64,000 nucleotides of DNA. It comes from JABFRG01 sp046351415 (lineage in GTDB: Bacteria; Myxococcota_A; Polyangia; Polyangiales; Polyangiaceae). Under the pieces are notes generated by a model. It was not told the origin of the DNA. It saw only the letters and a list, made by a program, of their open reading frames with translations, and searched no databases. The position numbers and the translations under genes were made by a program. Shown one piece after another: positions 43,301 to 52,457 of the stretch (the stretch's first letter is position 1; each line of letters begins with the position of its first letter). The stretch lies in assembly GCA_046351415.1 (NCBI GenBank), contig JAXLYO010000002.1, positions 789,123 through 853,122 of the forward strand, written 5' to 3'.

Positions 43301-44100
43301 CGCCCTTCGACCACGCGATTGCGTACGTTCCCTCGATGAACCTCTACCTCGATGGAACTGCAGAATACACGGGTTCGACGGAGCTTCCGCAGATGGACCG
43401 CGGAGCTTTGGCCGTCCAGGTGAACGAAGGAAAACCGAAGCTCGTGCACCTCCCCGACCCGCCCGCGAGTGAAAGCGTTCTCTCGCTCCGAACCGAAGCG
43501 ACGCTCGGCGACGGCGGCAGTGCAGCCATCGATTGGACCGCTCGCGTGACGGGCGTTCATGCTGCCGGTTTCCGTCAGCGCTATCACGCGGCGTCCGCGC
43601 AAAAGACCCGCATCACCGAAGACCTGAGCGCCGCCATCCCGGGTTTCGACCCGGATGCCGTCGACACCGGCGACCTCGAGAACATCGAGGAGCCCGTGAA
43701 ACTCCATACGCGTGGCAAGGCCAAGTCCTTCGCGCGCAAAGATGGCGATCGCTACTCCGTCCCGGTGGGTCCCAAAGATCACTTCGTCCGCGACTACGCC
43801 GCGCTCGGAACGCGCAAACGCGATCTCTGGCTCCCGGCACGCACGACCACCGACGATGAATGGATCGTGAAGCTACCTGCGGGCGCGAAGGTCCTCGAAG
43901 CGCCAAAAGCCGCGAGCGGACAATCGCCCTACGGCGCGTACACCGTGACCGTCGAAAACAACGGTGGCTCCCTCCGTGTTCGTACCCACGTCGCGTTCGA
44001 CAAGACGCGCATTTCCGCTGCCGAATACCCGGCCTTCCGCACCTACTGCGAAGAGGTCGATCGGGCACTCGGTCAACGACTCGTCTACGGAGCGCGCTAA
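40348..44100 (+). CDS. Large exported DUF3857/transglutaminase protein with TPRs, catalytic triad intact
   Basis: 1250 residues. N-terminal signal/anchor (about 12-30), a beta-sandwich lectin-like segment (LRVYWNGEEVLRDEK), a TPR array (about 380-650), a DUF3857 domain (about 670-820) and a transglutaminase-like domain with Cys946 (GDCKDK), His989 (FDHAIAY) and Asp1002 (LDGTAEY), then DUF3858-type strands. Such proteins are periplasmic and may act as proteases or crosslinkers. GTG 40348 is the best start, since no ATG lies near the signal. The next gene starts directly after its stop and is a paralogue. Confidence 0.85.
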   Translation: MHSRNLPRPILKLVVRLVFGLALGVSVFAYPSIGTTPSYAAPAAGTGRASSLDRVKSLRDDVVRARGPEAYTALRTLWQEWDKSDPTLIQEALLGLSESTALAAPARTYAGLLAAYGKRRRGDLPGSRASIASLGFIDKWLILGPFDNEGKSGLLREELPERERRDAFENKAYPGKERAVRYRPLPPVFNNGWVDFSSLLRPQENICAFATTYVTALPKTPSPRQVSLYAGSSGALRVYWNGEEVLRDEKYRALDADRFATTVTLKAGWNRILVKVCGDEDAPIFSLRIGKPDGSPDLALSVDADGAHGSEALPEPEVKGAKAPRALEMRGPIPDFEKRIVGKDAASLEAYARYLQMTQSDDPAEHRARDLATKAAEKTPTIPRLLLAGELAENRNQRGAWIEKAEKLLTPATSKDERIAVLLARGSHARGGPNWRDGIPYYDRVLALDPDNLPATLTRVELYGEAGLRETALTVVEHALMRHPRSVSLLREYTTQLRGAGRIREAGEAMDRYAQLRMDDPSFVRTNLELALARRDEPEVLRWAERLVALAPDSAQSLVTAARAHISLGRRAEGIALYKRALELATDDTDTMRALAEVYAVGGNKDEQLRLLNRVLELKPQDKDVREYLAHATTAKPKADEGYAISKDTFLAWRNRPSDGQARRTLVDLQVTSVFANGLASRFHQVVFQPLTDAAAAEGREYAFGYEADAQTVQLRGARIYRKTGQVEEATEMGETDSDDPGMAMYSSSRVAYVHFPRLFPGDVVEVLYRIEDVAERNVFADYFGEVRYLQGRDAIFHADYVLITPKTRQLFTNKPNLANLKSSVTEKGDERIYRYTATDVPSLQGEPLQPPGSELFAHVHVSTYKSWDDMARWYWGLVKDQFVADDEVRRRALEITKGLTTDAAKVRAVYGFVVQKTRYVALEFGIHGYKPYRCAQIFARGFGDCKDKATLIVTMLKELGIPATIVIVRTRHKGDFESEPASLAPFDHAIAYVPSMNLYLDGTAEYTGSTELPQMDRGALAVQVNEGKPKLVHLPDPPASESVLSLRTEATLGDGGSAAIDWTARVTGVHAAGFRQRYHAASAQKTRITEDLSAAIPGFDPDAVDTGDLENIEEPVKLHTRGKAKSFARKDGDRYSVPVGPKDHFVRDYAALGTRKRDLWLPARTTTDDEWIVKLPAGAKVLEAPKAASGQSPYGAYTVTVENNGGSLRVRTHVAFDKTRISAAEYPAFRTYCEEVDRALGQRLVYGAR

Positions 44101-47100
44101 GTGAAGACTCTATCGAAATCTCTCCTTGTCTCGGGCCTCGCGCTCTCGGTGGTCGTCTCCAGTGCTGCGTGCGGCGGCCCCATGGTGGTCAAGGGTCCGG
44201 CCGACATCGCAACGCTTCGTTCGGAAGGCGCGGCCGGCGATCGCGAAGCCGCGGGCCGGTGGCTCCTCGGTGAAATGTTCGAGCCCGGTGGGACCGCCGA
44301 GCGCGCCGCCGAGGCTCGCGCAAAGCTTGCCAAGATGCCCCGCGGCGGGTTCCACGCATCTCTCGCGCGCGGCATCTACGACGAGACCCATGGTGAGCCC
44401 GTACCGGCATCGGACTCTTTCCTCGCTGTGCTCGAGGAAGCCTCTGCGAGCAGCGATCCGGATGCGGAGCTCGCTGCGTGGTACGCGGCGGTCCACCTCA
44501 CGACACTGCGCGGCAATGTTCCGCATCTCTACAAGACCCATCGCCAGATGGTCGAGCGGCTCTCGCGCAACCCGGGTCGCCTCGGTTGGCGTGCGGTCTC
44601 GACGCTCCTCGAGTGGGGCGTCGCCGAGAACGCCGACGAACCAGCGGGAACCGCCGACGACCTCGACAAGCGCATCACGAACATGCTCGGCTGCGTGCGC
44701 AACATTCGGTTGGCCGGCCCCTTCGGCCAAGGAAGCGCCGCCGATCGTCGTCGTAGCTTTCCACCGGAGACTGCCGCCGCGTGGCCACTCACCTGGGCGC
44801 GCGATCCCGTGCGCGGCATCGTTCCGCGCGTGCTCGACTCCGAACAACCTCGCTGCGTCGCTACCATCAAGCAACGGGCGGGTGACGGCATCTACTATGC
44901 GGAGACCTTCGTCGACGTTCCCGCCGATCGCGACGTCATCGTCGCCGTCCAGAGCTCGGTGAAGGTGTGGGTCGACGACCAGCCCGTCATCGAACGAGAC
45001 CTTCGTCAGTGGGGCATTTGGCAGCGTTTCGGTGCCTTCGTGCACATGCCGAAGGGAAGACACCGCATCGTGGCTCGCCTCATGAGCGACGGAACGACGA
45101 TTCGCCTCCTCAATCCAGATGGCACGGCTTCCGGCATCACGGGTGACGCCGATGCGACGAAACCCTACGGGCTTTCCCCCGTGACGGTGCTCTCGGCCAT
45201 CAACCCGCTCGACGTTCGATTTCCCAAACTCACGAAGGGCGAGCTGCCGCCAGCGAGCGCTCTCTCCCGGATCCTCGCGGCACACGCAGCGCACGGCGAG
45301 GGCATGGATGACGTCGCAAGCTGGCTCATCGAACCCATCACGCAGGCAGGCGATGCTGCCGGCGTCACCTTGGAGCACGCCTCTATCTATGCGCGCGGCG
45401 ATGCGGCCATGCCGACCGACGTGCGACGCCGCACCGAGCGCGCGTATCACTCGAAGGCCATCTTGCGCGACCCTCTCCTTTGGTACTCGCAAACCTGGCT
45501 GGTGCTGGACGACGCTTCGCAGCGCGGTGCCACGGAAGCGGTTCGTCCGCTCCGGGCGCTGGTCGCCAAACTACCTCACCAACCCGACATCATGGCGGAG
45601 CTCGTTCGTCTCTACGGGCGCCTCGGCTGGCGAGCAGAGCGCATGCGCGCGCTCAAGGACTTGACCGCCGCGTTTCCGGAGAACACCTCCATTCTCGAAC
45701 TCTATCGCGACGCGCTCGAAGACGACGGGGCACTTGCAGAAGCAGATGCCCTCGGCGAGCGCATCAAGAAGCTCGACCCCGACTCCGAGATCGACCTCAC
45801 GAGAGCGCTCGCGCGTCAGGACTACCCTCGCGCCATCGTCGAACTGAAACGCATTGGTGCGAAGCATCCTGATCGGAAGGACATCGCATCGAAGCTCGCC
45901 GACGTGCTGTTGCGCTCGGGTGACCCCACCGCTGCGCTCGAACAACTCGCGAAAGCCCTCGCCAAGAACCCGGGTGACGCCGACCTTCGACTGCGGCTCG
46001 CGGACCGCGAGTTCGCCAAGGGCGACAAGACGGCGCTCCGTCGCGCCCTCGCCGACGTGCTGCGCGCGGGCGGCAAAGGCAAAGAGCTCAGGGACGCGCT
46101 CGAGCTCATCGAAGGTGTCACGAACCTAGAGCCGTATCGCATCGACGGTCGAAAAGTGATCCGTGAGTTCGAAGCTTGGGAGAAGTCCGGCAAGCGCATG
46201 GCAGGTTCGTCCGCCCGCGTGCTCGACTACTCGTCGGTCTGGGTCCACGGCGACGGCACGAGCGAAATGCTCGAGCACGAGATCGTGAAGGTGCAATCGC
46301 AAGAAGCGATCGGGAAGGAAGCCGAGCAGAACCCGCCAGAAGGACTCGTCCTTCGCGTGCGCGTCATCAAGCCGAGCGGCCAAATCTTGGAGCCCGAGCA
46401 GGTCCAAGGCAAGCAGACCCTGACCATGCCGCACCTCGAGCTTGGCGACTACATCGAGACCGAGCACGTGACGACGAGCCCCAGCGAAGCCCAAGGCGAA
46501 CGCTACCGCGGACCCACCTGGTTCTTCCGCGAGGCCGACAAGGGCTACTGGCGCAGCGAGTTCGTGTGCATCACGCCGAAGTCGCGAGAGCTCACGATCG
46601 AATCACGCGGCGCCGTTCCGAAGCCCACCATCACGGAGCGCGGCCCGTTCACCGAACGCCGCTGGGTCGTCATCGAGAGCCCGCCGGCGATCGAAGAGCC
46701 GGACAGCGTCCCGGCGGTGGAGTTCCTTCCGAGCGTTCGCATCGGCTGGGGGCAAACGTGGGAGCACACCCTCGCGAGGCTCGCCGATGCAGCCATCGAC
46801 GAGACCCCCTTCGACCCGCGCCTTCAGAAGCAGGTCCTCGAGGTGGTGAAGGGGGTCCCGGAGAAAGCTTCCACCGAACGCGCGAAGAAGCTCTATCGAG
46901 ACATCCTCTCGCACGTCGAAGACGGTCGCGAGTCGGATGGCAGGCGCGTGCTCACGGGCAAAAGCGGGTCGCGACAAGCGGCATTCCTCTACGGCCTCCG
47001 GCTCCTCGGCATCGACACCGACTTCGCCATCGTGAAGAACAGGCTCGCGATGCCACCGAAGAGCGCGCTCAGTGAGGGAGACCCCTGGGACAGCTTGGTG

Positions 47101-47886
47101 CTTCGGGTCCACACGGATCGCGGACCACGCTGGCTCACCGTGCGCGACAAGTTCGCCCCCTTCGGCTACGTGCCTGCAGATTTGCGTGACCAGCCGGCCA
47201 TCATCCTGAAGCCGGAACTGCCCAAAGCAACGGTCCACGCCGATGGCACCGCCGATTCGTTCCGCGTCGAAGGTCGCGCCGACCTTCGCGAGGACGGGTC
47301 TGCCACCGTGAACCTCCGCGAGAGCTTCGTGGGCCGCCTCGGCATCTCGATGCGCAACGTGCTCGAGAAAGTCCCGGAGGCAAACCTCGCCGACTTCGTG
47401 GAAACGCGGCTTCTCGCGGGCATCCTTCCCGGAGCCCGCGTCCGAGAAGTGAAGGTCGAAGGCGCTTCGGATCTCGACGCACCGGTCGCCCTCGTCATCA
47501 AGGCCGAGGTCTCCCGCCTCGCGCGAGCACAAGGCCAGGGGCTCGCCCTCCGTCCGATTTCCCCGCTCCAGCTTTCGAGCTTCGCGTCCCTCGCTACCCG
47601 CCAAACGCCGCTCCTCATTTCGTCGTCATCGCACGTCGAAGTGTCGCTCGAGGTCGTCGTACCGCAGACGATGAAGGTGCCGCCTTCGTTGCCTGTGGGC
47701 GAGTGGAAGGACGGCGATCGAACCGTGAGTGTCAAAGATCGCGTCGAAGGACACACCCTTCGTCTCGAACGCATCGCAGATGTCCCCGCGGGGCGAGTTG
47801 CACCGGGCGACGAGTACGCGAAGTTCGCGGAATTCGCGCGCACGGGCAGCGCCGTCATGGAGAGCGAGATTCTCCTTGGCCGCTGA
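44101..47886 (+). CDS. DUF3857 lipoprotein paralogue with degenerate transglutaminase site
   Basis: 1261 residues: lipobox SSAAC, TPR array, DUF3857-like domain (LEHEIVKVQSQEAIGKEAE, LRVRVIKPSGQILEPEQV), and a transglutaminase-like domain where the GDCKDK position reads GKSGSR (Ser955), the His position reads WDSL (Ser998) and the Asp position reads WLTV. All three catalytic residues are replaced, so it is probably a binding or regulatory partner of the upstream enzyme. GTG start at the base after the upstream TAA. Confidence 0.85.
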   Translation: MKTLSKSLLVSGLALSVVVSSAACGGPMVVKGPADIATLRSEGAAGDREAAGRWLLGEMFEPGGTAERAAEARAKLAKMPRGGFHASLARGIYDETHGEPVPASDSFLAVLEEASASSDPDAELAAWYAAVHLTTLRGNVPHLYKTHRQMVERLSRNPGRLGWRAVSTLLEWGVAENADEPAGTADDLDKRITNMLGCVRNIRLAGPFGQGSAADRRRSFPPETAAAWPLTWARDPVRGIVPRVLDSEQPRCVATIKQRAGDGIYYAETFVDVPADRDVIVAVQSSVKVWVDDQPVIERDLRQWGIWQRFGAFVHMPKGRHRIVARLMSDGTTIRLLNPDGTASGITGDADATKPYGLSPVTVLSAINPLDVRFPKLTKGELPPASALSRILAAHAAHGEGMDDVASWLIEPITQAGDAAGVTLEHASIYARGDAAMPTDVRRRTERAYHSKAILRDPLLWYSQTWLVLDDASQRGATEAVRPLRALVAKLPHQPDIMAELVRLYGRLGWRAERMRALKDLTAAFPENTSILELYRDALEDDGALAEADALGERIKKLDPDSEIDLTRALARQDYPRAIVELKRIGAKHPDRKDIASKLADVLLRSGDPTAALEQLAKALAKNPGDADLRLRLADREFAKGDKTALRRALADVLRAGGKGKELRDALELIEGVTNLEPYRIDGRKVIREFEAWEKSGKRMAGSSARVLDYSSVWVHGDGTSEMLEHEIVKVQSQEAIGKEAEQNPPEGLVLRVRVIKPSGQILEPEQVQGKQTLTMPHLELGDYIETEHVTTSPSEAQGERYRGPTWFFREADKGYWRSEFVCITPKSRELTIESRGAVPKPTITERGPFTERRWVVIESPPAIEEPDSVPAVEFLPSVRIGWGQTWEHTLARLADAAIDETPFDPRLQKQVLEVVKGVPEKASTERAKKLYRDILSHVEDGRESDGRRVLTGKSGSRQAAFLYGLRLLGIDTDFAIVKNRLAMPPKSALSEGDPWDSLVLRVHTDRGPRWLTVRDKFAPFGYVPADLRDQPAIILKPELPKATVHADGTADSFRVEGRADLREDGSATVNLRESFVGRLGISMRNVLEKVPEANLADFVETRLLAGILPGARVREVKVEGASDLDAPVALVIKAEVSRLARAQGQGLALRPISPLQLSSFASLATRQTPLLISSSSHVEVSLEVVVPQTMKVPPSLPVGEWKDGDRTVSVKDRVEGHTLRLERIADVPAGRVAPGDEYAKFAEFARTGSAVMESEILLGR

Positions 47887-47887
47887 G

Positions 47888-48592
47888 ATGGGGGCGCCCC
47901 TCGCTCGAACCCTCGAGCCCGAGGTCATGGACACGGAGGAAGAAGCCTCCGACTACGATGCGATGGATCATGCGGCGGTCAATCGCGCATTCTGCGAGGA
48001 CGCGCTGGCTGCGCTTTCGCGCCAGAAGAGCCGTGCACTCGACGTGCTCGACCTCGGGACGGGCACGGCTCGCATCCCCATCGAACTGTGCAACATGCAC
48101 CCATTTGTGAAGGTCGTAGCCACAGACCTCGCTTCTCACATGCTGACGCTCGCGCGGGCCAACGTCGCCGCCGCGGGTTTGGCGGATCGCATCGTCATCG
48201 CACGAGGCGACGTCAAGTCGGACGCAACCGAAAGAACGTTCGACCTCGTTCTTTCGAACAGCGTGGTGCACCATATTCCAGACCCCGTCCTCCTTTTCCA
48301 AACAGCCAAATCGAAGGTCGCACCGGGTGGCACGCTCTTCATTCGAGACCTTTCGAGGCCCGACACGGCCGCAGAGCTCCAGGAGCTCGTGCGCCGCCAC
48401 GCGCCGATCGACGCTTCCGCCGTAGGTGCCACGCGTCAGCGGGCCGAACGTCAGCGAGCACTCTTTGAAGCATCGCTGCATGCCGCGCTCACCTTGCGCG
48501 AAGTGCAGGCACTCGGTCGTGCCCTCGGCATTCCCGAGAGCGCTTTCAAGATGACGAGCGATCGACACTGGACCCTGGCATGGACCCCGTGA
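47888..48592 (+). CDS. Class I SAM-dependent methyltransferase
   Basis: 234 residues: VLDLGTGTARIPIELC (motif I), VVATDLASHMLTLARAN (motif II), FDLVLSNSVVHHIPDP (motif IV) and KVAPGGTLFIRDLSRP. UbiE/UbiG-like small-molecule methyltransferase, target unknown. One base separates it from the DUF3857 paralogue stop, and its end overlaps the SctQ-like gene by 13 bases, so it is in the same operon. Confidence 0.9.
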   Translation: MGAPLARTLEPEVMDTEEEASDYDAMDHAAVNRAFCEDALAALSRQKSRALDVLDLGTGTARIPIELCNMHPFVKVVATDLASHMLTLARANVAAAGLADRIVIARGDVKSDATERTFDLVLSNSVVHHIPDPVLLFQTAKSKVAPGGTLFIRDLSRPDTAAELQELVRRHAPIDASAVGATRQRAERQRALFEASLHAALTLREVQALGRALGIPESAFKMTSDRHWTLAWTP

Positions 48593-49707
48593 CCGAACGC
48601 ATCGATGCCTTCCCGTGGGACGCTCTGCCGTTCGTGACGCGAGACGAGATCGTCTCTCGACGACAAGCGATCGACCACTTTCCAGCCTTCGCCGACGTCG
48701 AGCGGGTGGGAAGGGCGCTTTCGGAGCGACTTGGGGTACGCTGCGACATCGCGCCTCTCACCGTGGGGATCGGCCTTCTTCCTCCTCTGCCGCAAGGCGT
48801 CGCCGTGGAAATGAGAGAACCTTCCCCTTCGGCCGACTCCGTGATGCTCGAGCTCGACCTCTCCCTCGTCCTCGCCATGATTGCGCGCGTCACCCAATCC
48901 AAGGAGCCTTCCGTTCTCAGGCCTGACGGAGAAGCTTCTCCGAGGCTTTGTGGGGCGACCGCTGCCATTGCGACATCCGTCGCACGCCGTGTGTTCGCTG
49001 ATACCTCGTCGCTCTTCCTCGCCGAACGCGCGACGCCCTCCGCGTCCTTGTCCTCATGGCTCGCAGAAACCGCGGACCCCATTCACGCTGCCTACTCCGT
49101 CATCGTCGGCGAAGAAGCGCACCTTGCGCGCGTGTGGCTCCGGGCACCGCGGCCCTTTGCTTCGCTTTCGTTCGCTTCGTTCGGAAGAGCGCCGATCGCC
49201 CTCAAGGTCGTTCTACACGAAGCGGTCATCGCCACCGCGGAAGTCGCCTCGCTCGCACCTTCCGACGTGCTCGTCCTTACAGCCGTTCCCGCAACGGGCG
49301 CATGGCCGGTCACGCTCGCCACTCCCGCCGCTGAATGTGGTTTCCGCTGTACGCTCGACATGAACCGGAGCGCTCTCACCTATCTCGGCGAGATCGTGGA
49401 CCTCGACCCCGCGTCTCGGCTAGAACACTCCTCCATGCCAAACGAACGCGTGCTCGAAGACGTGCCCGTGACGGTACGAGTCGAAGTCGGAAGCGTCGAG
49501 CTCGCGGCACGCGAATGGGCGCGTCTTCGTGCAGGCGATACGCTTGCGCTCGGTCGGCGACTCGGCGAACCCGTGGTCCTGCGCGTCTCGGGCGTCGAGG
49601 TCGCGCGGGGCGAACTCGTGAACGTCGAGGGCGAAGTCGGCGTCCGCATTCTCGAGAAACATCCCGCAGGCAGCGAAACGGTCGACACACAGGTGGTGCC
49701 CTCATGA
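48580..49707 (+). CDS. SctQ/FliN-like SpoA-domain protein (type III secretion C-ring type)
   Basis: 375 residues. The C-terminal 80 residues are a SpoA domain: LEDVPVTVRVEVGSVELAA, WARLRAGDTLALG, VVLRVSGVEVARGELVNVEG and VGVRILE. The long N-terminal part (1-290) matches the loose SctQ (YscQ/HrcQ) layout with an earlier SpoA-like repeat (about 190-260). SctQ forms the cytosolic sorting platform of non-flagellar type III systems. No other sct or fli gene is in the window, so it is an outlier or part of a dispersed system. Confidence 0.78.
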   Translation: MDPVTERIDAFPWDALPFVTRDEIVSRRQAIDHFPAFADVERVGRALSERLGVRCDIAPLTVGIGLLPPLPQGVAVEMREPSPSADSVMLELDLSLVLAMIARVTQSKEPSVLRPDGEASPRLCGATAAIATSVARRVFADTSSLFLAERATPSASLSSWLAETADPIHAAYSVIVGEEAHLARVWLRAPRPFASLSFASFGRAPIALKVVLHEAVIATAEVASLAPSDVLVLTAVPATGAWPVTLATPAAECGFRCTLDMNRSALTYLGEIVDLDPASRLEHSSMPNERVLEDVPVTVRVEVGSVELAAREWARLRAGDTLALGRRLGEPVVLRVSGVEVARGELVNVEGEVGVRILEKHPAGSETVDTQVVPS

Positions 49708-50282
49708 AACTTCTTTCCGCCTTCGCGCTCTGCGCACTCACCCTCACGGCATGCTCGAAGAAGGAAGACGGCCCAGCGCCCACTCCTTCGGCGACGACTC
49801 TGCCCCTCGCGCCCCTCGGCACGACTTCTATCGTGGGCACGCCGGGCTCTGCCTCCGCCTCGGCGCCTGCAGCTTCCGGGAGTGCTGCCGCTGCCGGTAG
49901 TCCCGCCGCTGCAGACTACACGGGAACGTACAAAGCCACGGCAGGCACACTCTACGTACCGGAAGAGAAAGACTGGAAGGGCTTTCGCTTTCGCGGCGAA
50001 GACGCCGGTACCGGTCTCGGTGACGGGACGATCTCCATCAAGGTCAAAGACGGCGGCCGCGTCGAGGGCGAAGGCGACGGGCCCTTCGGAAAATTCATCC
50101 TGAGCGGCGTCGTCGCCGAGTCGAACGTTTCGGCGGCCGTGCTCCGAAAGGACCCCACCGATGGAGGCTTCACGGGCTTTCTCATCGGCACGAAGAAGGG
50201 CGATGGTTTCGAGGGCACGATGAAGCTCTCGCTCGCCCAAGGCAATGTCCTCCGCGACGCGACCTTCACCGTCAAGAAATAG
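49704..50282 (+). CDS. Lipoprotein, hypothetical
   Basis: 192 residues: lipobox LTLTAC, Ser/Ala/Pro linker (to about 70), then a compact beta-rich domain (YTGTYKATAGTLYVPEEKDW, FRGEDAGTGLGDGTISIKV, GFLIGTKKGDGFEGTMKL). No known family recognised. ATG overlaps the SctQ-like stop by 4 bases. Confidence 0.8.
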   Translation: MKLLSAFALCALTLTACSKKEDGPAPTPSATTLPLAPLGTTSIVGTPGSASASAPAASGSAAAAGSPAAADYTGTYKATAGTLYVPEEKDWKGFRFRGEDAGTGLGDGTISIKVKDGGRVEGEGDGPFGKFILSGVVAESNVSAAVLRKDPTDGGFTGFLIGTKKGDGFEGTMKLSLAQGNVLRDATFTVKK

Positions 50283-50302
50283 TGCCGGAGGTACGGGGCC
50301 CG

Positions 50303-51388
50303 ATGTTTCTCGAGGAAGTGGCCTACCTTACGTGGGCGAACCACTACTTCCCCCTCGCGACCTTCGACCTCGGGAGCAGCGGCGAACCCACACGGAGGGC
50401 AGCCGTGATTTCCCCCCACGAGGACGCGACACTCGCGGATCTCACGCGCGCCGTCGCCCGTCACACAGGCCGCCCTTCGAACGAGGTGACCCTTGCCCTC
50501 GGTGCTTCGCACGGCATCTTCCTCGCGTACGCGGCGCTCCTCTCGCCAGGCAGCTCGCGAGAGCCCGCCGACGTGCTCGTCGAGTCACCGGTCTACGAAC
50601 CCCTTCACCGTATTCCGCAAAGCCTGGGTGCCACGGTCCGCTTCTTCGAGCGAAGGCCGGAGGAGAACTACGCCCTCGACCTGGAACGCATCCTCGCTCT
50701 CGTCCACCCGCGCACACGTGTCGTCACGGTTTCCAACCTCCACAATCCAACGGGCGTGCGCGCCCCCGACGCAACGCTTCGCCGCTTGGCACAGGGCCTC
50801 GCCGAACGCGCTCCCGAAGCAACGCTCCTCGTCGATGAAGCCTACGCATCTTTCGACACCCGCTGCGACGACGATGGACGGTATTTGCGTTCTGCACGCA
50901 ACCTCGGCGACAACGTCGTCACGACCTCGAGCTTGACGAAGACGTTCGGATACGGTCCGGAACGCATCGGTTGGGTCCTCGCCAACGAAGACCGCACGCG
51001 CGCGATGGCTCACCAGCTCACGGCGCACCTCGGTCTTTTGCCTCGAAGCATGGCGCCGATCGGGGTCTCGCTCTTCGCATCTCTCGCCACACGCCGCGAC
51101 GAGCTCGTCTCGCGCCTTCCTGAGCGCCGTGCCCTTTGCAGTGCGTGGGCCTCGTCCCATCCGGCGCTCGCTTTCCATGCGCCCTCCGAAGGCCTCTTCG
51201 GATTCGTTCGCGTGGGTGGCGCTTCCGACTTGCGCGCGAGCATCGAACGAGGCTTTCGCGAACACGGGGTCATCGTGGCTCCCGGCTCGTTCTTCGGCGA
51301 CCCTTCGGGCTTTCGCCTCTCCTGGGCCGCACCTTACGAGAAGCTCGAAGAGAGCCTCGAGCGCCTCACGCGCGCGCTCTCGCTCTGA
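50303..51388 (+). CDS. PLP-dependent class I/II aminotransferase
   Basis: 361 residues from ATG 50303 (GGAGG 11 bases upstream; a GTG at 50282 overlapping the previous stop is an alternative). Fold type I: LALGASHGIFLAYA, VVTVSNLHNPTGVRAP, LLVDEAYASFD, and SLTKTFGYGPERIGW with the PLP lysine. Substrate unknown; the general form is that of MalY/PatB or HisC-like enzymes. Last gene of the long plus-strand operon; its end overlaps the convergent EamA gene by 23 bases. Confidence 0.88.
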   Translation: MFLEEVAYLTWANHYFPLATFDLGSSGEPTRRAAVISPHEDATLADLTRAVARHTGRPSNEVTLALGASHGIFLAYAALLSPGSSREPADVLVESPVYEPLHRIPQSLGATVRFFERRPEENYALDLERILALVHPRTRVVTVSNLHNPTGVRAPDATLRRLAQGLAERAPEATLLVDEAYASFDTRCDDDGRYLRSARNLGDNVVTTSSLTKTFGYGPERIGWVLANEDRTRAMAHQLTAHLGLLPRSMAPIGVSLFASLATRRDELVSRLPERRALCSAWASSHPALAFHAPSEGLFGFVRVGGASDLRASIERGFREHGVIVAPGSFFGDPSGFRLSWAAPYEKLEESLERLTRALSL

Positions 51389-52331
51389 AGCGCATCGACA
51401 CGACGAAAACCCCGAGCGCAATCAGCGGCGTCGCGAGGATGGCCCGCTCCGGAATGTGCGTGCCCAGCTGAAACCACGCGAGAATTGCCGCGATCGCAGG
51501 CTGGAGGTAGATGTACGCCGTGACGAGCGAGGGCCCTGAACGCCCGAGCGCCCAAGCATTTGCCAAATACGCAAGCACGGTGGGCACCACGACGACGTAC
51601 ACCCCGAAGAGGAGCGCGAGTGGCGATGGGTGTGCATAGTCGCGAACGAGGGCGCCGATACCGAAGGGAAAGTAGCTGAGCGCCCCGAAGGCGAAGAGCC
51701 ATGTCATGAGCGTGATGGCCCCCAGTTTGCGGACCGTGTCGCGTGAAAGCACGACGTAGGTTGCATAACAAACGCTGTTGACCGCCACGAGCACCGCCCC
51801 CCGATCGAGGGAGCCCCACCCGGCGAGAATGACGACCCCCGAACCTCCGAGCAGAAGGCCCACGCCCGTGGCGAGCGTGAAGCGCTCCTTGCGAAAGAGG
51901 GCCGAAAGGGCCGCACTGGCGAGCGGAATCGTCACACTGAGCAAGGCGGCAACGAAGGGCGTCGTTCGCTTCAGCCCCGCGAGAAACAGCATCTGATTGA
52001 TGGTGATGCCGACGAGCGAGAGGCCAAAGACGCGCCCCAGGTCCTGCCATGAAGGCATCGGCAGCTTTTTCGCACGAAAGATGACCTGAAAGACGAGCGC
52101 GGCAAACACCATGCGCATGAGCGCGATCGCCTCCGGACTGATTCCGAGACCGCCTTCGGAACGGGGAAGCATCGCCACCTTCGATTCGACCGCCTGCGAG
52201 GCGAATGCGAGCTGCACGAAGAACAGGGCGAGATGGGTCTTCGCGACATAGGCCACGCTCGTGCTGTCCGATGCCGGAGGTGCGGGCTCGGAAGGCGGCG
52301 CGGACGGTGGCTCTGGCACGGGCGTGGACAT
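51366..52331 (-). CDS. EamA/DMT-family transporter
   Basis: 321 residues, ten helices in two EamA repeats. First repeat: FALALMRMVFAAL-like helix with SLVGITINQMLFLAGLKRTTPFVAALL. Second: VNSVCYATYVVLSRDTV and VTAYIYLQPAIAAILAWFQLG. Such proteins export amino acids or small metabolites. A Pro-rich cytoplasmic N-terminus (about 30 residues) precedes helix 1. Start ATG 52331; divergent from ccmF. Confidence 0.88.
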   Translation of the reverse strand: MSTPVPEPPSAPPSEPAPPASDSTSVAYVAKTHLALFFVQLAFASQAVESKVAMLPRSEGGLGISPEAIALMRMVFAALVFQVIFRAKKLPMPSWQDLGRVFGLSLVGITINQMLFLAGLKRTTPFVAALLSVTIPLASAALSALFRKERFTLATGVGLLLGGSGVVILAGWGSLDRGAVLVAVNSVCYATYVVLSRDTVRKLGAITLMTWLFAFGALSYFPFGIGALVRDYAHPSPLALLFGVYVVVVPTVLAYLANAWALGRSGPSLVTAYIYLQPAIAAILAWFQLGTHIPERAILATPLIALGVFVVSMRFRARARA

Positions 52332-52457
52332 GGGATGATGCGTGAGGCGGCGCGACGGCGAAACGATTCGCGTCGCCACCCGTCTCGAGCCGCGCCCAAA
52401 AGCCGCAGTGGACTAGCTTTGAGACGCAGTCCTCTCTACACTCCTGCCTTAACATCT

